A DNA stretch of 33,750 nt, taken from assembly GCA_964487925.1 (NCBI GenBank), contig CAZASZ010000018.1, positions 1 to 33,750 on the forward strand, read 5' to 3'. A program made the translations under genes and the position numbers. The notes beneath the pieces are model-generated. The model was not told where the DNA came from. It saw nothing but the letters and a program-made list of their open reading frames with translations, and did not search any database. Shown piece by piece: positions 8,186 through 16,838 of this stretch; the first letter of the stretch is position 1; every line of letters begins with the position of its first letter. The stretch is from RI-283 sp964487925 (GTDB taxonomy: Bacteria; Pseudomonadota; Gammaproteobacteria; SZUA-140).

Positions 8186-9076
8186 ATGCCTGGCCGTCCA
8201 TTGATCTTTGGCGAGGTCCTGTTTGACCACTTTCCCGACGGCACTGCCGTGCTCGGCGGCGCCCCTGTCAACGTTGCTTGGCATTTGCAGGGGTTCGGTC
8301 TGAGCCCCATCTTGATTAGCCGGGTGGGTGATGACGAACAGGGCAGGCGAGTTATCGACACCATGTCTCGTTGGGGGCTGGATCTGTCCGCCCTTCAGAC
8401 CGACGACTTGCACCCGACCGGTCAAGTCCAGGTATCTCTCAAGGATGGCCAACCCGGATTCGATATCGTGGCTGATCAGGCATACGACTTCATTGATGGT
8501 GAACTGGCCTGCTCAAAAGTCGCATCCATTCAACCCGGTCTATTTTATCATGGTACGCTGGCCTTGCGGCACTCTTGTTCGCGGGATGCTTTTTCTCTCC
8601 TCGCCGATCTACCAGGGACGCAGCGCTGCGTCGATGTCAATCTGCGTCCCCCATGGACGCCGATGGAGCGCGTTTGCGAGCTCCTGAAAGGAGCGTCATG
8701 GGCCAAGGTCAACGATATCGAGCTCCAGGCGATCACCGGCTGCGGGCCAGATGCACTTTCCGACGGTGCGCGACGACTCAAACACCAATATGGGCTCGGT
8801 AAGTTGATCGTTACTCAAGGCGAGGCCGGAGCGTTCTTTTTGGAAGATAGTACCATACGCCAGGGGCACCCAGTGGCGGTTGTCGACCTCAAAGATACCG
8901 TCGGAGCGGGGGATGCGTTCAGTTCGGTATCCCTGCTCGGTCTCGCCATGGGGTGGGGGCAGTCCGAGACACTGAATCGAGCCTTGGAATTCGCGTCGTT
9001 AGTGTGCGGCGTGAGAGGGGCAACGATTTCAGATCCTGCCGTATATCGTCAATGTCTGGACCGTTGGGAGACGTAA
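8186..9076 (+). CDS. PfkB-family sugar kinase, probable fructokinase
   Basis: A 296-residue ribokinase/PfkB-family kinase. The N-terminal substrate motif is GGAPVNVA (24-31), and the ATP/catalytic signature DTVGAGDAF (237-245) includes the base D243. It is the first gene of a three-gene operon with sucrose-phosphate synthase and sucrose synthase, so its substrate is most simply fructose released by sucrose cleavage, giving fructose 6-phosphate. This substrate call is from context; related kinases act on other sugars. ATG 8186 has GGGAG nine bases upstream; an out-of-frame ATG lies five bases before it. Only three bases separate its stop from the next start. Confidence 0.87.
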   Translation: MPGRPLIFGEVLFDHFPDGTAVLGGAPVNVAWHLQGFGLSPILISRVGDDEQGRRVIDTMSRWGLDLSALQTDDLHPTGQVQVSLKDGQPGFDIVADQAYDFIDGELACSKVASIQPGLFYHGTLALRHSCSRDAFSLLADLPGTQRCVDVNLRPPWTPMERVCELLKGASWAKVNDIELQAITGCGPDALSDGARRLKHQYGLGKLIVTQGEAGAFFLEDSTIRQGHPVAVVDLKDTVGAGDAFSSVSLLGLAMGWGQSETLNRALEFASLVCGVRGATISDPAVYRQCLDRWET

Positions 9077-9079
9077 TAG

Positions 9080-11257
9080 ATGGCGGTTAGCCACCGACGT
9101 GGCCTTTATTTGATACTCGTGACTGTTCATGGCCTTGTTCGGGGTCAGGACATGGAGCTAGGTCAGGATGCCGACACGGGGGGGCAAATCAAATATGTGC
9201 TTGAGCTGGCCCGAGCCCTTGCCGCTCATGATGACGTAGAACGGGTTGATGTCCTGACTCGTCAGGTCATTGACAGCAAGATCTCTCCTGATTATGCGGA
9301 ACCCGTTGAGGAACTTGCTCCCGGCGCACAAATAATTCGTCTACCGTGCGGTCCTAGGCGTTATCTGCGGAAAGAGGTCCTGTGGCCGTATCTCGACAGC
9401 TTAGCGGATCAGGCGTTGAAACATATCCGCCGGGTTGGACGTATTCCGGACGTTATCCATGCTCACTATGCCGATGCCGGATACATCGGACGCCGTCTGT
9501 GCAGTCTGCTAGAGGTTCCTTTGGTCTTTACCGGGCACTCGATGGGCAGGGTAAAGTTGCAGCGTCTTAAAGCAAACGGTGTATCGGATGAGCAAATCGA
9601 GCGTCAATACCACATAGGTAAGCGAATTGAGGCCGAGGAAAGCGCATTGGACCTTGCCGAACTCGTCATCACGAGTACCAAGCAGGAGGTCGAGGAACAA
9701 TACGTCCTCTACGATAACAATCAGCCCCAGCGGATGGTTGTTATCCCACCAGGTGTTGATCTCGAGAGCTTTTATCCGCCCCGACGGGGCAAATTCAAAC
9801 CCGCTATCTACGAAGAGATCTCACGTTTCCTGCATGTCCCTGAGCGACCGATGATTTTGGCCCTTTCCCGGGCCGATCCGCGCAAGAATATCGCGGCGTT
9901 GATGCGCGCCTATGCCGAGACGCCAGGGCTGCGCGACAAGGCTAATCTAGTCATCGTGGCAGGTAACAGGGGCGATATTCGCAAGATGGAGAAGGGGGCT
10001 CGACAGGTCCTGACGGAGTTGATCATGCTGATCGACCGCTATGACCTCTACGGCCATGTTGCCATGCCGAAACAGCATGAAGCGAGGGACGTGGGCTACC
10101 TCTATCGTCTCGCCGCCAAGAGCCGGGGGGTGTTCGTCAACCCTGCGCTGACCGAGCCGTTCGGCCTGACGTTGCTTGAGGCCGCTGCCAGCGGCCTGCC
10201 CATGATAGCCACCGAGGACGGTGGCCCCAAGGATATCTTGAACTATTGCAATAACGGTTATTTGATCGATCCCCTTGATACCAAGCGTATGGGGGAGGTC
10301 ATACTTGATGTCTTGAGCAATCAGGCGCGCTGGAAACGCTGGTCGAAATCCGGGCTCAACGGCGTCCGACGCCATTTTTCTTGGTCAGGTCATGCCCACA
10401 AATATGTCCGAGAGGTAGTCAAACGTCTGCCGAGAAAACGTAGGAGCAAGTCCGCCGAAAGCGGAGTCAGGACTCGGGTCAAGGGGCGCTTGGCCACAGC
10501 CGACCGGATACTGGTATGCGACGTCGACCACACCTTGATCGGTGACGAGGAAGCCCTGCGGGGTTTTGTCAAATGCGTTCGAGAGGCTGGAAATCGGCTG
10601 GCCTTTGGGGTTGTCAGCGGCCGCCAACTTGAAAGCACACGCACCGTCCTGCGCAGGAGTCGGGTTCCGGAGCCGGATTTTTATATCTGTGCGACCGGAA
10701 CCGAGATCTCTTACGCCCCGATGTATCTTGCCGACGATGTCTGGCGTCGGAACATCGATAATCTCTGGGAGCCAAAACGCGTGCATGCGGCGCTTGAAGG
10801 TTTGCCGGGCCTAAAGCTCCAACCTGACCCGGAGCAGTCTGCGTTCAAAATCAGTTATTTTTTCGATGGCCCAGAGCCACCTTCACAGGCCCAGATTAAG
10901 CGCATGCTCAGAAAGCAGGACCTTCATGCCGAGGTCATCATCTCGCACGACTTCTACGTCGATATCCTGCCTGTTCGGGCCTCCAAAGGTGCAGCTCTGC
11001 GCTTTGTGGCCGACAAGTGGGGTATCCCGGTCGAACATATCCTGGCTGCGGGAGATTCGGGGAATGACGAGGATATGCTGGCCGGCGAGACGCTTGGTGT
11101 CGTCGTAGGTAACCACAGTCCCGAACTGGAAGTGCTTAGAGGGCGCGAGCGGATCTACTTTGCCGAAGGCGAGTATGCCGCCGGAATCCTCGAGGCGATG
11201 AACTACTACGATTTTCTGGGCTCGCCCAGGGACCCGGACCCTGATATGGAGGGATAA
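9080..11257 (+). CDS. Sucrose-phosphate synthase fused to sucrose-phosphate phosphatase
   Basis: A 725-residue bifunctional enzyme. Residues 1 to about 455 form a GT-B glycosyltransferase family 4 domain, with a donor-side DTGGQIKYVLELARAL stretch (32-47) and the E-x7-E motif (E359 and E367 in EPFGLTLLE). It transfers glucose from a nucleotide sugar to fructose 6-phosphate. After a basic linker (KRLPRKRRSK), residues 478 to 725 form a HAD-type phosphatase with DVDHT (481-485, nucleophile D481) and GDSGNDED (658-665), which removes the phosphate to release sucrose. The fusion channels the two steps of sucrose synthesis. It is translationally close to the kinase (3 bases) and to sucrose synthase (2 bases). 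Both domains appear intact. Confidence 0.95.
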   Translation: MAVSHRRGLYLILVTVHGLVRGQDMELGQDADTGGQIKYVLELARALAAHDDVERVDVLTRQVIDSKISPDYAEPVEELAPGAQIIRLPCGPRRYLRKEVLWPYLDSLADQALKHIRRVGRIPDVIHAHYADAGYIGRRLCSLLEVPLVFTGHSMGRVKLQRLKANGVSDEQIERQYHIGKRIEAEESALDLAELVITSTKQEVEEQYVLYDNNQPQRMVVIPPGVDLESFYPPRRGKFKPAIYEEISRFLHVPERPMILALSRADPRKNIAALMRAYAETPGLRDKANLVIVAGNRGDIRKMEKGARQVLTELIMLIDRYDLYGHVAMPKQHEARDVGYLYRLAAKSRGVFVNPALTEPFGLTLLEAAASGLPMIATEDGGPKDILNYCNNGYLIDPLDTKRMGEVILDVLSNQARWKRWSKSGLNGVRRHFSWSGHAHKYVREVVKRLPRKRRSKSAESGVRTRVKGRLATADRILVCDVDHTLIGDEEALRGFVKCVREAGNRLAFGVVSGRQLESTRTVLRRSRVPEPDFYICATGTEISYAPMYLADDVWRRNIDNLWEPKRVHAALEGLPGLKLQPDPEQSAFKISYFFDGPEPPSQAQIKRMLRKQDLHAEVIISHDFYVDILPVRASKGAALRFVADKWGIPVEHILAAGDSGNDEDMLAGETLGVVVGNHSPELEVLRGRERIYFAEGEYAAGILEAMNYYDFLGSPRDPDPDMEG

Positions 11258-11259
11258 TC

Positions 11260-13647
11260 TTGACGGATTTTCTTAAGCAGTTTATCGATGAGCATCGGGA
11301 TGCTTGTTACACCCTGTTGCGGAGATATGTAGGGCTCAATCGGCCCTTTTTATTGCGCTCGGATATCCAGGATATCTTTAGCGAATTCTGCTTGGAAGAC
11401 GCAGGGGAGTCGATTAAGGACAGCATCCTAGCCGAGATTATTGGCGCTGCTCAGGAGGCCGCTCTTGACGGACCATGGTTCTATCTTGCCGCTCGGCCGC
11501 GTATCGCGCGCATGAAGCTGTTTCGTATCCATGTCGAGTCTCTTGACGTCGACGCTTTATCGCCCAGTGATTACTTGGCATGCAAGGAGCGCCTTGTCAC
11601 CGGTCAAGCGGAGACGAATCACGTCCTTGAATTTGATACAGAACCCTTTAACCGGGGGTTTCCGAAGCTGAAGGAGGCGCGTTCGATTGGGCGAGGCGTT
11701 GAATTTCTAAACCGGCGGTTATCGAGTGAGCTGTTTCAGGACAAAGGGACGGGCCTACAGCCATTAGTGGAGTTTCTCCGTGTTCACCACTGTCGTGGGC
11801 GGCAACTCATGGTCAACGCCCATATCGATTCGGTCAGCGCCCTGAGGCAGGGGCTGCGTAAGGCTGAGCAGTTCCTTAGCGGGCAGCCTCAGGACGAGAC
11901 CTGGGATGCTGTGGCGCATACACTTGAGTCCTATGGGTTTGAGCCCGGCTGGGGGCGTTCGGTTACCCGCATGAGAGATAGTTTTTCCTTGCTTGTCGAT
12001 ATCCTGGAAGCGCCGGATCCAGCCAATATCGAGCGGTTTCTGAGCCGGGTCCCGATGATCTTTAGTATCGTGATCGTCTCGCCACACGGTTATTTTGCCC
12101 AGGACCGGGTACTGGGCCTGCCGGATACCGGTGGTCAGGTAGTCTATATCCTTGATCAGGTCCATGCGCTTGAAAAGGAGATGCGCCTGTCGATCGCCGA
12201 GCAGGGCCTCGATATCGATCCTCAGATCCTGGTTGTAACCAGATTGATCCCAGAGGCTGGAGATACCACCTGTAATCAGCGTATTGAGCCTATTACCGGA
12301 ACCGAAAACGCCCGTATCCTGCGGGTGCCGTTTCGGCGCTCCAATGGCGAGATGCTGCCCCATTGGGTCTCTCGCTTTGAGGTTTGGCCGTATTTGGAGG
12401 ACTTTGCCGGCGAGGTCCAGAAGGAGGTTATGGCCGAGTTGGCTGGTCGCCCGGATCTCATTATCGGTAATTATTCGGATGGCAATCTCGTCGCGACCCT
12501 GCTGGCCCAGAAGCTTCAGGTCACGCAATGCACCATTGCCCACGCGCTTGAGAAGTCAAAATACCTGATGTCGGACCTCTACTGGCAGGATAACGACGCT
12601 CAATACCATTTCGCGTGCCAGTTCACGGCGGATCTTATCGCCATGAACGCCTCTGATTTCATTATCACCAGTACTTATCAGGAGATCGCAGGGAATGGTG
12701 ATAGCCTTGGGCAGTATGAGAGCTACAGTAGTTTTACCCTGCCGGGACTTTATCGCGTCGTCGATGGTATCGATATGTACGATCCCAAGTTCAATATCGT
12801 GTCGCCGGGCGCGGATGATTGCGTCTATTTTTCCTATCATGAGACAGATCGCCGTCTCCGGGCACTGCACGGGGAGATCTCGGATTTGGTCTTCGGCAGC
12901 GCCGATCGGGAAGATGTGCGTGGTTGTTTGACGGACCGAGACAAGCCCATTATCTTCAGCATGGCCCGGCTTGATCACATAAAAAATATTGCGGGTCTCG
13001 TGGAATGGTACGGCCGCTCCCCAGCGCTGCGATCAGCGGCTAATTTGTTGTTGATCGCGGGGCATGTGTCCGAAGATAAATCTGATGATCGTGAGGAGCA
13101 GGCCCAGATTGCCAGAATGCATGAACTCATGAACCAATATGGCCTTGACGGCCAGGTGCGCTGGCTTGGGATTCACCTCGAGAAGGCCATGGCGGGCGAA
13201 CTTTATCGCTTCATCGCCGATCAGCAGGGTGTGTTCGTGCAACCGGCACTATTCGAGGCCTTCGGGCTGACGGTCGTGGAGGCAATGAGCGCTGGCTTGC
13301 CGACTTTTGCCACGCGTTACGGTGGGCCCCTGGAGATTATTGAGGATGGCCGTTCGGGATTTCACATCGATCCGAATCATGGCGACGAGGCAGCGGCCAA
13401 GTTGACCGCATTTTTTGATCAGGCCGGTCAGGATGCCGACTATTGGCGGACGATTTCAGACGCGGCCTTGGCGCGGATCGAGAGCCGTTATACTTGGAAG
13501 CTCTACGCTCAGCGCATGATGATGTTGTCGCGTGTCTACGGTTTCTGGAAATATGTCACGAATCTGGAGCATGCCGAAACGAGCCGTTATCTGGAGATGT
13601 TTTATCACCTTCAACTCAGGCCGTTGGCGCGGTCCATCGGTTCCTGA
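11260..13647 (+). CDS. Sucrose synthase
   Basis: A 795-residue GT4 enzyme, the usual length for sucrose synthase, that reversibly converts sucrose and a nucleoside diphosphate to nucleotide-glucose and fructose. Residues 1 to about 260 match the SuSy-specific N-terminal region. The catalytic domain has the LGLPDTGGQVVYILDQV run near residue 286 and the E-x7-E motif (E666 and E674 in EAFGLTVVE). At the positions of the plant QN motif that favours UDP, this protein has H639 and A645, which suggests ADP may be preferred, as reported for other bacterial enzymes. Translation starts at TTG with a strong GGAGGG Shine-Dalgarno, two bases after the SPS stop. Confidence 0.95.
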   Translation: MTDFLKQFIDEHRDACYTLLRRYVGLNRPFLLRSDIQDIFSEFCLEDAGESIKDSILAEIIGAAQEAALDGPWFYLAARPRIARMKLFRIHVESLDVDALSPSDYLACKERLVTGQAETNHVLEFDTEPFNRGFPKLKEARSIGRGVEFLNRRLSSELFQDKGTGLQPLVEFLRVHHCRGRQLMVNAHIDSVSALRQGLRKAEQFLSGQPQDETWDAVAHTLESYGFEPGWGRSVTRMRDSFSLLVDILEAPDPANIERFLSRVPMIFSIVIVSPHGYFAQDRVLGLPDTGGQVVYILDQVHALEKEMRLSIAEQGLDIDPQILVVTRLIPEAGDTTCNQRIEPITGTENARILRVPFRRSNGEMLPHWVSRFEVWPYLEDFAGEVQKEVMAELAGRPDLIIGNYSDGNLVATLLAQKLQVTQCTIAHALEKSKYLMSDLYWQDNDAQYHFACQFTADLIAMNASDFIITSTYQEIAGNGDSLGQYESYSSFTLPGLYRVVDGIDMYDPKFNIVSPGADDCVYFSYHETDRRLRALHGEISDLVFGSADREDVRGCLTDRDKPIIFSMARLDHIKNIAGLVEWYGRSPALRSAANLLLIAGHVSEDKSDDREEQAQIARMHELMNQYGLDGQVRWLGIHLEKAMAGELYRFIADQQGVFVQPALFEAFGLTVVEAMSAGLPTFATRYGGPLEIIEDGRSGFHIDPNHGDEAAAKLTAFFDQAGQDADYWRTISDAALARIESRYTWKLYAQRMMMLSRVYGFWKYVTNLEHAETSRYLEMFYHLQLRPLARSIGS

Positions 13648-13701
13648 GTCAACAGTGGAATCGAGGAAATAGAGTGAATCACGAATTTGAATGGGGCCGC
13701 C

Positions 13702-15090
13702 ATGTCTGAGAATCAGGATCTCACCATCCATGGCCAGTGGTCGTCACGTTGGACCTTTGTGTTGGCTGCGGCGGGCTCGGCGGTTGGGCTCGGCAATATC
13801 TGGAAGTTCCCATATATCACCGGTGAGAACGGTGGCGGCGCCTTTGTCCTGGTCTATCTCATCTGTATTGCACTGATCGGTTTGCCGATCATGATGGCCG
13901 AGATCATGATTGGGCGCCGTGGACGCCATAGTCCGATCAATACCATGCGCATCCTGTCGAGAAAGGAGGGCGCGAGTCCGCATTGGAAATATATTGGCTG
14001 GATGGGGGTGATCGCCGGTTTTCTGATCCTGTCCTATTACAGCGTGATTGCCGGATGGGCGATGGCTTATGTCTTTCGCTCGGCCGGAGGAATGTTCAGC
14101 GGCGCCTCCGCAGACCAGGTTGGGACGCTGTTTTCATCCCTGACCGAGAGCCCGGGGCGCCTTTTGATCTGGCATACGCTGTTCATGGTCATTACCATGA
14201 TCGTCGTCGCCCGTGGCGTCAAGAGTGGCCTGGAGCAGGCGGTTCGGTTCCTGATGCCAGCCCTTTTCGTGATCCTGGTCTTGCTCGTCGGCTATGCCAT
14301 GACGACAGGCAGCTTCATGCAGGGGCTACACTTTCTATTTGACCCCGACTTCGGCAAGATCACGGGCGCCGGCGTTCTGATCGCCATGGGGCACGCCTTT
14401 TTTACATTGAGCCTGGGCATGGGTGCCATCATGGTCTATGGCTCCTATATGCCTCAGGACGCCTCGATCGCCTCGACCTCGCTGATCATCGTCGGCGCCG
14501 ACACCTTGGTGGCGCTCATGGCCGGAATGGCGATCTTTCCGGTCGTGTTCGCTAATGGTCTTGAACCCGGATCCGGACCTGGCCTGATCTTTCAGACGTT
14601 GCCGGTCGCCTTCGGTCAGATGCCCGGTGGCGCTTTTTTCGGCACGCTGTTTTTCATCCTCCTGGTATTCGCGGCTTGGACCTCATCGATCTCTCTGATC
14701 GAGCCAGCCGTGGCATGGTTGGTCGAGAATCATAATATGACCCGAGTATCGGCCTCGGTTTGGGCTGGCGGCGCAACGTGGTTGGTTGGCTTGGGGACGG
14801 TATTTTCGTTCAATGAGTGGGCTGATTACACCTTGTTCGGCAAACACTTTTTTGACTTGCTTGACTTCTTAACGGCGAATATCATGCTGCCGTTGGGCGG
14901 TCTGTTGATCGCGATCTATGGTGCCTGGATCATGACCCGTAAGACGAGCCGGGATGAACTCGCGATGCGGCGACCGCTGCTGTTTTCGATGTGGCATGTC
15001 TGCATCCGGTACGTGGCTCCGGCCGCCGTGACGATCGTGTTTTTGAATGCCATAGGTATACTGAAAGCCATCGGCCTCTCGGCGGATTGA
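13702..15090 (+). CDS. Sodium-dependent symporter, NSS (SNF) family
   Basis: A roughly 462-residue inner membrane transporter of the neurotransmitter:sodium symporter family. The first membrane helix holds the family's sodium and substrate site sequence (AAAGSAVGLGNIWKFPY, near residue 20). About 11 helices are visible, as in MhsT/Tyt1-like bacterial members rather than the 12 of LeuT. Substrates of this family are usually amino acids; the substrate here cannot be read from sequence. ATG 13702 is chosen over TTG 13687 because GGGG lies just upstream. It follows the sucrose synthase gene by 54 bases, and its stop overlaps the ratA start (ATGA-type junction), so read-through transcription is likely. 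Confidence 0.92.
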   Translation: MSENQDLTIHGQWSSRWTFVLAAAGSAVGLGNIWKFPYITGENGGGAFVLVYLICIALIGLPIMMAEIMIGRRGRHSPINTMRILSRKEGASPHWKYIGWMGVIAGFLILSYYSVIAGWAMAYVFRSAGGMFSGASADQVGTLFSSLTESPGRLLIWHTLFMVITMIVVARGVKSGLEQAVRFLMPALFVILVLLVGYAMTTGSFMQGLHFLFDPDFGKITGAGVLIAMGHAFFTLSLGMGAIMVYGSYMPQDASIASTSLIIVGADTLVALMAGMAIFPVVFANGLEPGSGPGLIFQTLPVAFGQMPGGAFFGTLFFILLVFAAWTSSISLIEPAVAWLVENHNMTRVSASVWAGGATWLVGLGTVFSFNEWADYTLFGKHFFDLLDFLTANIMLPLGGLLIAIYGAWIMTRKTSRDELAMRRPLLFSMWHVCIRYVAPAAVTIVFLNAIGILKAIGLSAD

Positions 15091-15521
15091 TGACCAAGGT
15101 ATCGAGATCAGCCGTTGTACCCTTCAGCCCGGCAGAGATGTATCGCCTAGTCAATGCGATTGATACTTACCCCAGGTTTCTACCTGCCTGTCATGATGCG
15201 CGCATATGGAGCCAGACCGACGACGAGATCAAGGCCAGTCTGACGTTGCAGAAGGGACCGTTGAAAATGACGTTTACGACCCGGAATCATCTGAACCCTG
15301 ATAAGCGAATAGATATGAAGCTGGAGGATGGCCCCTTCAAGCGGCTTGATGGAGTATGGTCTTTCGAGCCCATGGGTGAGGGAGGCTGTGTCGTGACCTT
15401 TAAGCTCGATTACGAGTTTACGAACAAGATTCTTAAGGCTACGGCGGGCAAGCTGTTTGAGCCGGTTGCCGGTTCATTGGTCGATGCCTTTTGTCGCAGA
15501 GCGAGGCAGGTGTATGGTTAA
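15090..15521 (+). CDS. ratA: RatA-type START/polyketide-cyclase-like protein
   Basis: A 143-residue protein of the RatA/YfjG family (START-like fold, related to Coq10). It was described in E. coli as a toxin that binds the 50S subunit and blocks 70S formation; relatives are linked to ubiquinone binding, so the physiological role is debated. Typical sequence includes the N-terminal VPFSPAEMYRLVNAIDTYPRFLP stretch (about 9-31) and the C-terminal SLVDAFCRRARQVYG. The ATG overlaps the transporter stop by one base, and the gene overlaps rnfH by eight bases, which indicates translational coupling. Confidence 0.9.
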   Translation: MTKVSRSAVVPFSPAEMYRLVNAIDTYPRFLPACHDARIWSQTDDEIKASLTLQKGPLKMTFTTRNHLNPDKRIDMKLEDGPFKRLDGVWSFEPMGEGGCVVTFKLDYEFTNKILKATAGKLFEPVAGSLVDAFCRRARQVYG

Positions 15522-15843
15522 GAGTGATCGAATCGAGGTAGAAGTCGCCTATGCGACGCCCGAAAAACAGCTTATCCTGCCCGTCAGCGTTGCCGAGGGC
15601 ACCACTGTTGCCGATGTGATCAAGCATTCGGGGATCAACGAGCATTTCCCCGGGATCGATGACGCTGATGACCTGAAGTTCGGTGTGTTTGGCAAGATCT
15701 GTAAGGCCGATCGCGTATTACGCACGGGCGATCGGATCGAGATCTACCGTCAACTCATCGCCGACCCCAAGGAGGTGCGAAAGCAGCGCGCCGCTGCAGG
15801 AAAACGCATGAAGAAGGGGGGTGGGGACGTCGAGGGTCAGTGA
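15514..15843 (+). CDS. rnfH: RnfH family protein (UPF0125, RatB)
   Basis: A 109-residue protein with a ubiquitin-like (beta-grasp) fold of the RnfH/RatB family. Landmarks are IEVEVAYATPEKQ near the N-terminus, FGKICKADRVLRTGDRIEIYRQL in the middle, and a lysine/arginine-rich tail (KQRAAAGKRMKK). It is paired with ratA in many gammaproteobacteria, although a strict antitoxin role has not held up well. The ATG lies inside the end of ratA (eight-base overlap). It ends 20 bases before the convergent bamE stop. Function is not settled for the family. Confidence 0.92.
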   Translation: MVKSDRIEVEVAYATPEKQLILPVSVAEGTTVADVIKHSGINEHFPGIDDADDLKFGVFGKICKADRVLRTGDRIEIYRQLIADPKEVRKQRAAAGKRMKKGGGDVEGQ

Positions 15844-15863
15844 TGTGCTGACTATAGCTCGGC

Positions 15864-16211
15864 TTATTTGGCCTCGGGTTCCTTGGACGGAAGCTCGTTC
15901 TGACTCATACTGGTTAACTTATCCCCATCGAATCGCAGCACGACGTGCTTCCCCGTCGTGCCATCGGCGCTGGATTTAAATGTATAGATATAGTCCCAGC
16001 GATTGGGGTGAAAGGGGTCGCGAATCGGGGCGTCGCCGATCAGGAAGACGACTTGTTCCTTGGTCATCCCCGGTTTGATGCGGTCCAGATTATCCTGGTC
16101 CATGACCGTTCCCTGCTGAATATCGATCCGGTGGATCGTGCAGGCAGGCAATGCCATAGAGATCAGGGAAATGCAGAGCAAGATTAGTGCGTTATAATTG
16201 AGTATTCTCAT
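15864..16211 (-). CDS. bamE: Outer membrane protein assembly factor BamE
   Basis: A 115-residue outer membrane lipoprotein of the SmpA/OmlA (BamE) family, an accessory part of the BAM complex that folds beta-barrel proteins into the outer membrane. The signal sequence ends in the lipobox LPAC (Cys at about residue 24). The mature part contains the conserved run IDIQQGTVMDQDNLDRIKPGMTKEQV and the GDAPIRDPFHPNRWDY segment typical of the family. It is divergent from fur with fewer than 25 bases between start codons, the usual arrangement in pseudomonads and xanthomonads, and convergent with ratA-rnfH. Confidence 0.95.
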   Translation of the reverse strand: MRILNYNALILLCISLISMALPACTIHRIDIQQGTVMDQDNLDRIKPGMTKEQVVFLIGDAPIRDPFHPNRWDYIYTFKSSADGTTGKHVVLRFDGDKLTSMSQNELPSKEPEAK

Positions 16212-16235
16212 CAGGAATTCGATAATCGTTTGACG

Positions 16236-16718
16236 ATGCCTAAGACTACTACAAATATACCATCAACGACTACGGACAAATCCGATCCGGACCTCGATCT
16301 GAAACGCGTTGGTCTCAAGGTCACGCACCCGCGCTTGCGCATTTTGCGTCTCCTCGAAGAGAGCGATGTTCATCATTTATCCGCCGAGGATGTCTACAGG
16401 CGATTGGTGGAGGATGGCGACGATGTCGGGATACCGATTGCCACTGTCTACCGGGTACTGACTCAGTTTGAGGCCGCCGGACTGATTGTTCGCCACAACT
16501 TCGGGGACGGCGCGTCATGTTACGAGCTTGACCACGGCGAACACCACGACCACATCCTGTGCACCTCCTGTGGCAGGGTCGATGAATTCGTCGACGAGCA
16601 TATTGAAAAGCATCAGCGCGAGGTCGCTGAACGCATGGGATATGAGATTACGGATCACGCCTTGTATATCTATGGCATCTGTAACGATTGCCGGGACAAG
16701 GCGTCAAGTCGAGCTTAG
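16236..16718 (+). CDS. fur: Ferric uptake regulator Fur
   Basis: A roughly 160-residue Fur-family repressor that binds DNA with Fe2+ and shuts iron-uptake genes under iron sufficiency. The N-terminal winged helix includes KVTHPRLRILRLL and the recognition region IPIATVYRVLTQFEAAGL. The dimerisation domain has the HHDHILCTSCG metal-site run, and a second CxxC (CNDC) lies near the C-terminus. Compared with E. coli Fur it has a Thr/Ser-rich N-terminal extension of about 25 residues. ATG 16236 and TTG 16230 are both possible; neither has a well-spaced Shine-Dalgarno. The very short gap to bamE means the two promoters must overlap the opposite genes. Zur or PerR is less likely given the bamE neighbour. 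Confidence 0.9.
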   Translation: MPKTTTNIPSTTTDKSDPDLDLKRVGLKVTHPRLRILRLLEESDVHHLSAEDVYRRLVEDGDDVGIPIATVYRVLTQFEAAGLIVRHNFGDGASCYELDHGEHHDHILCTSCGRVDEFVDEHIEKHQREVAERMGYEITDHALYIYGICNDCRDKASSRA

Positions 16719-16838
16719 CGCAACGGGTATTGTGATATATTAGGCAGTTCCCAAACCCATTTTTGTTTTCCTTCAGGGCTTATTCCCCTCAGGGACAGGT
16801 GGTCGGAAATTATATATAGCTTTTTAAGAGATGATTCT

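Noticed and set aside
11764..12543. 259-residue open frame on the minus strand
   Set aside because: It is antisense to the catalytic part of sucrose synthase and an artefact of GC-rich codon use.
16212..16236. Possible Fur box (GATAATC) between bamE and fur
   Set aside because: Only one short half-site matches; the second and third hexamers of the 19-bp consensus are absent.
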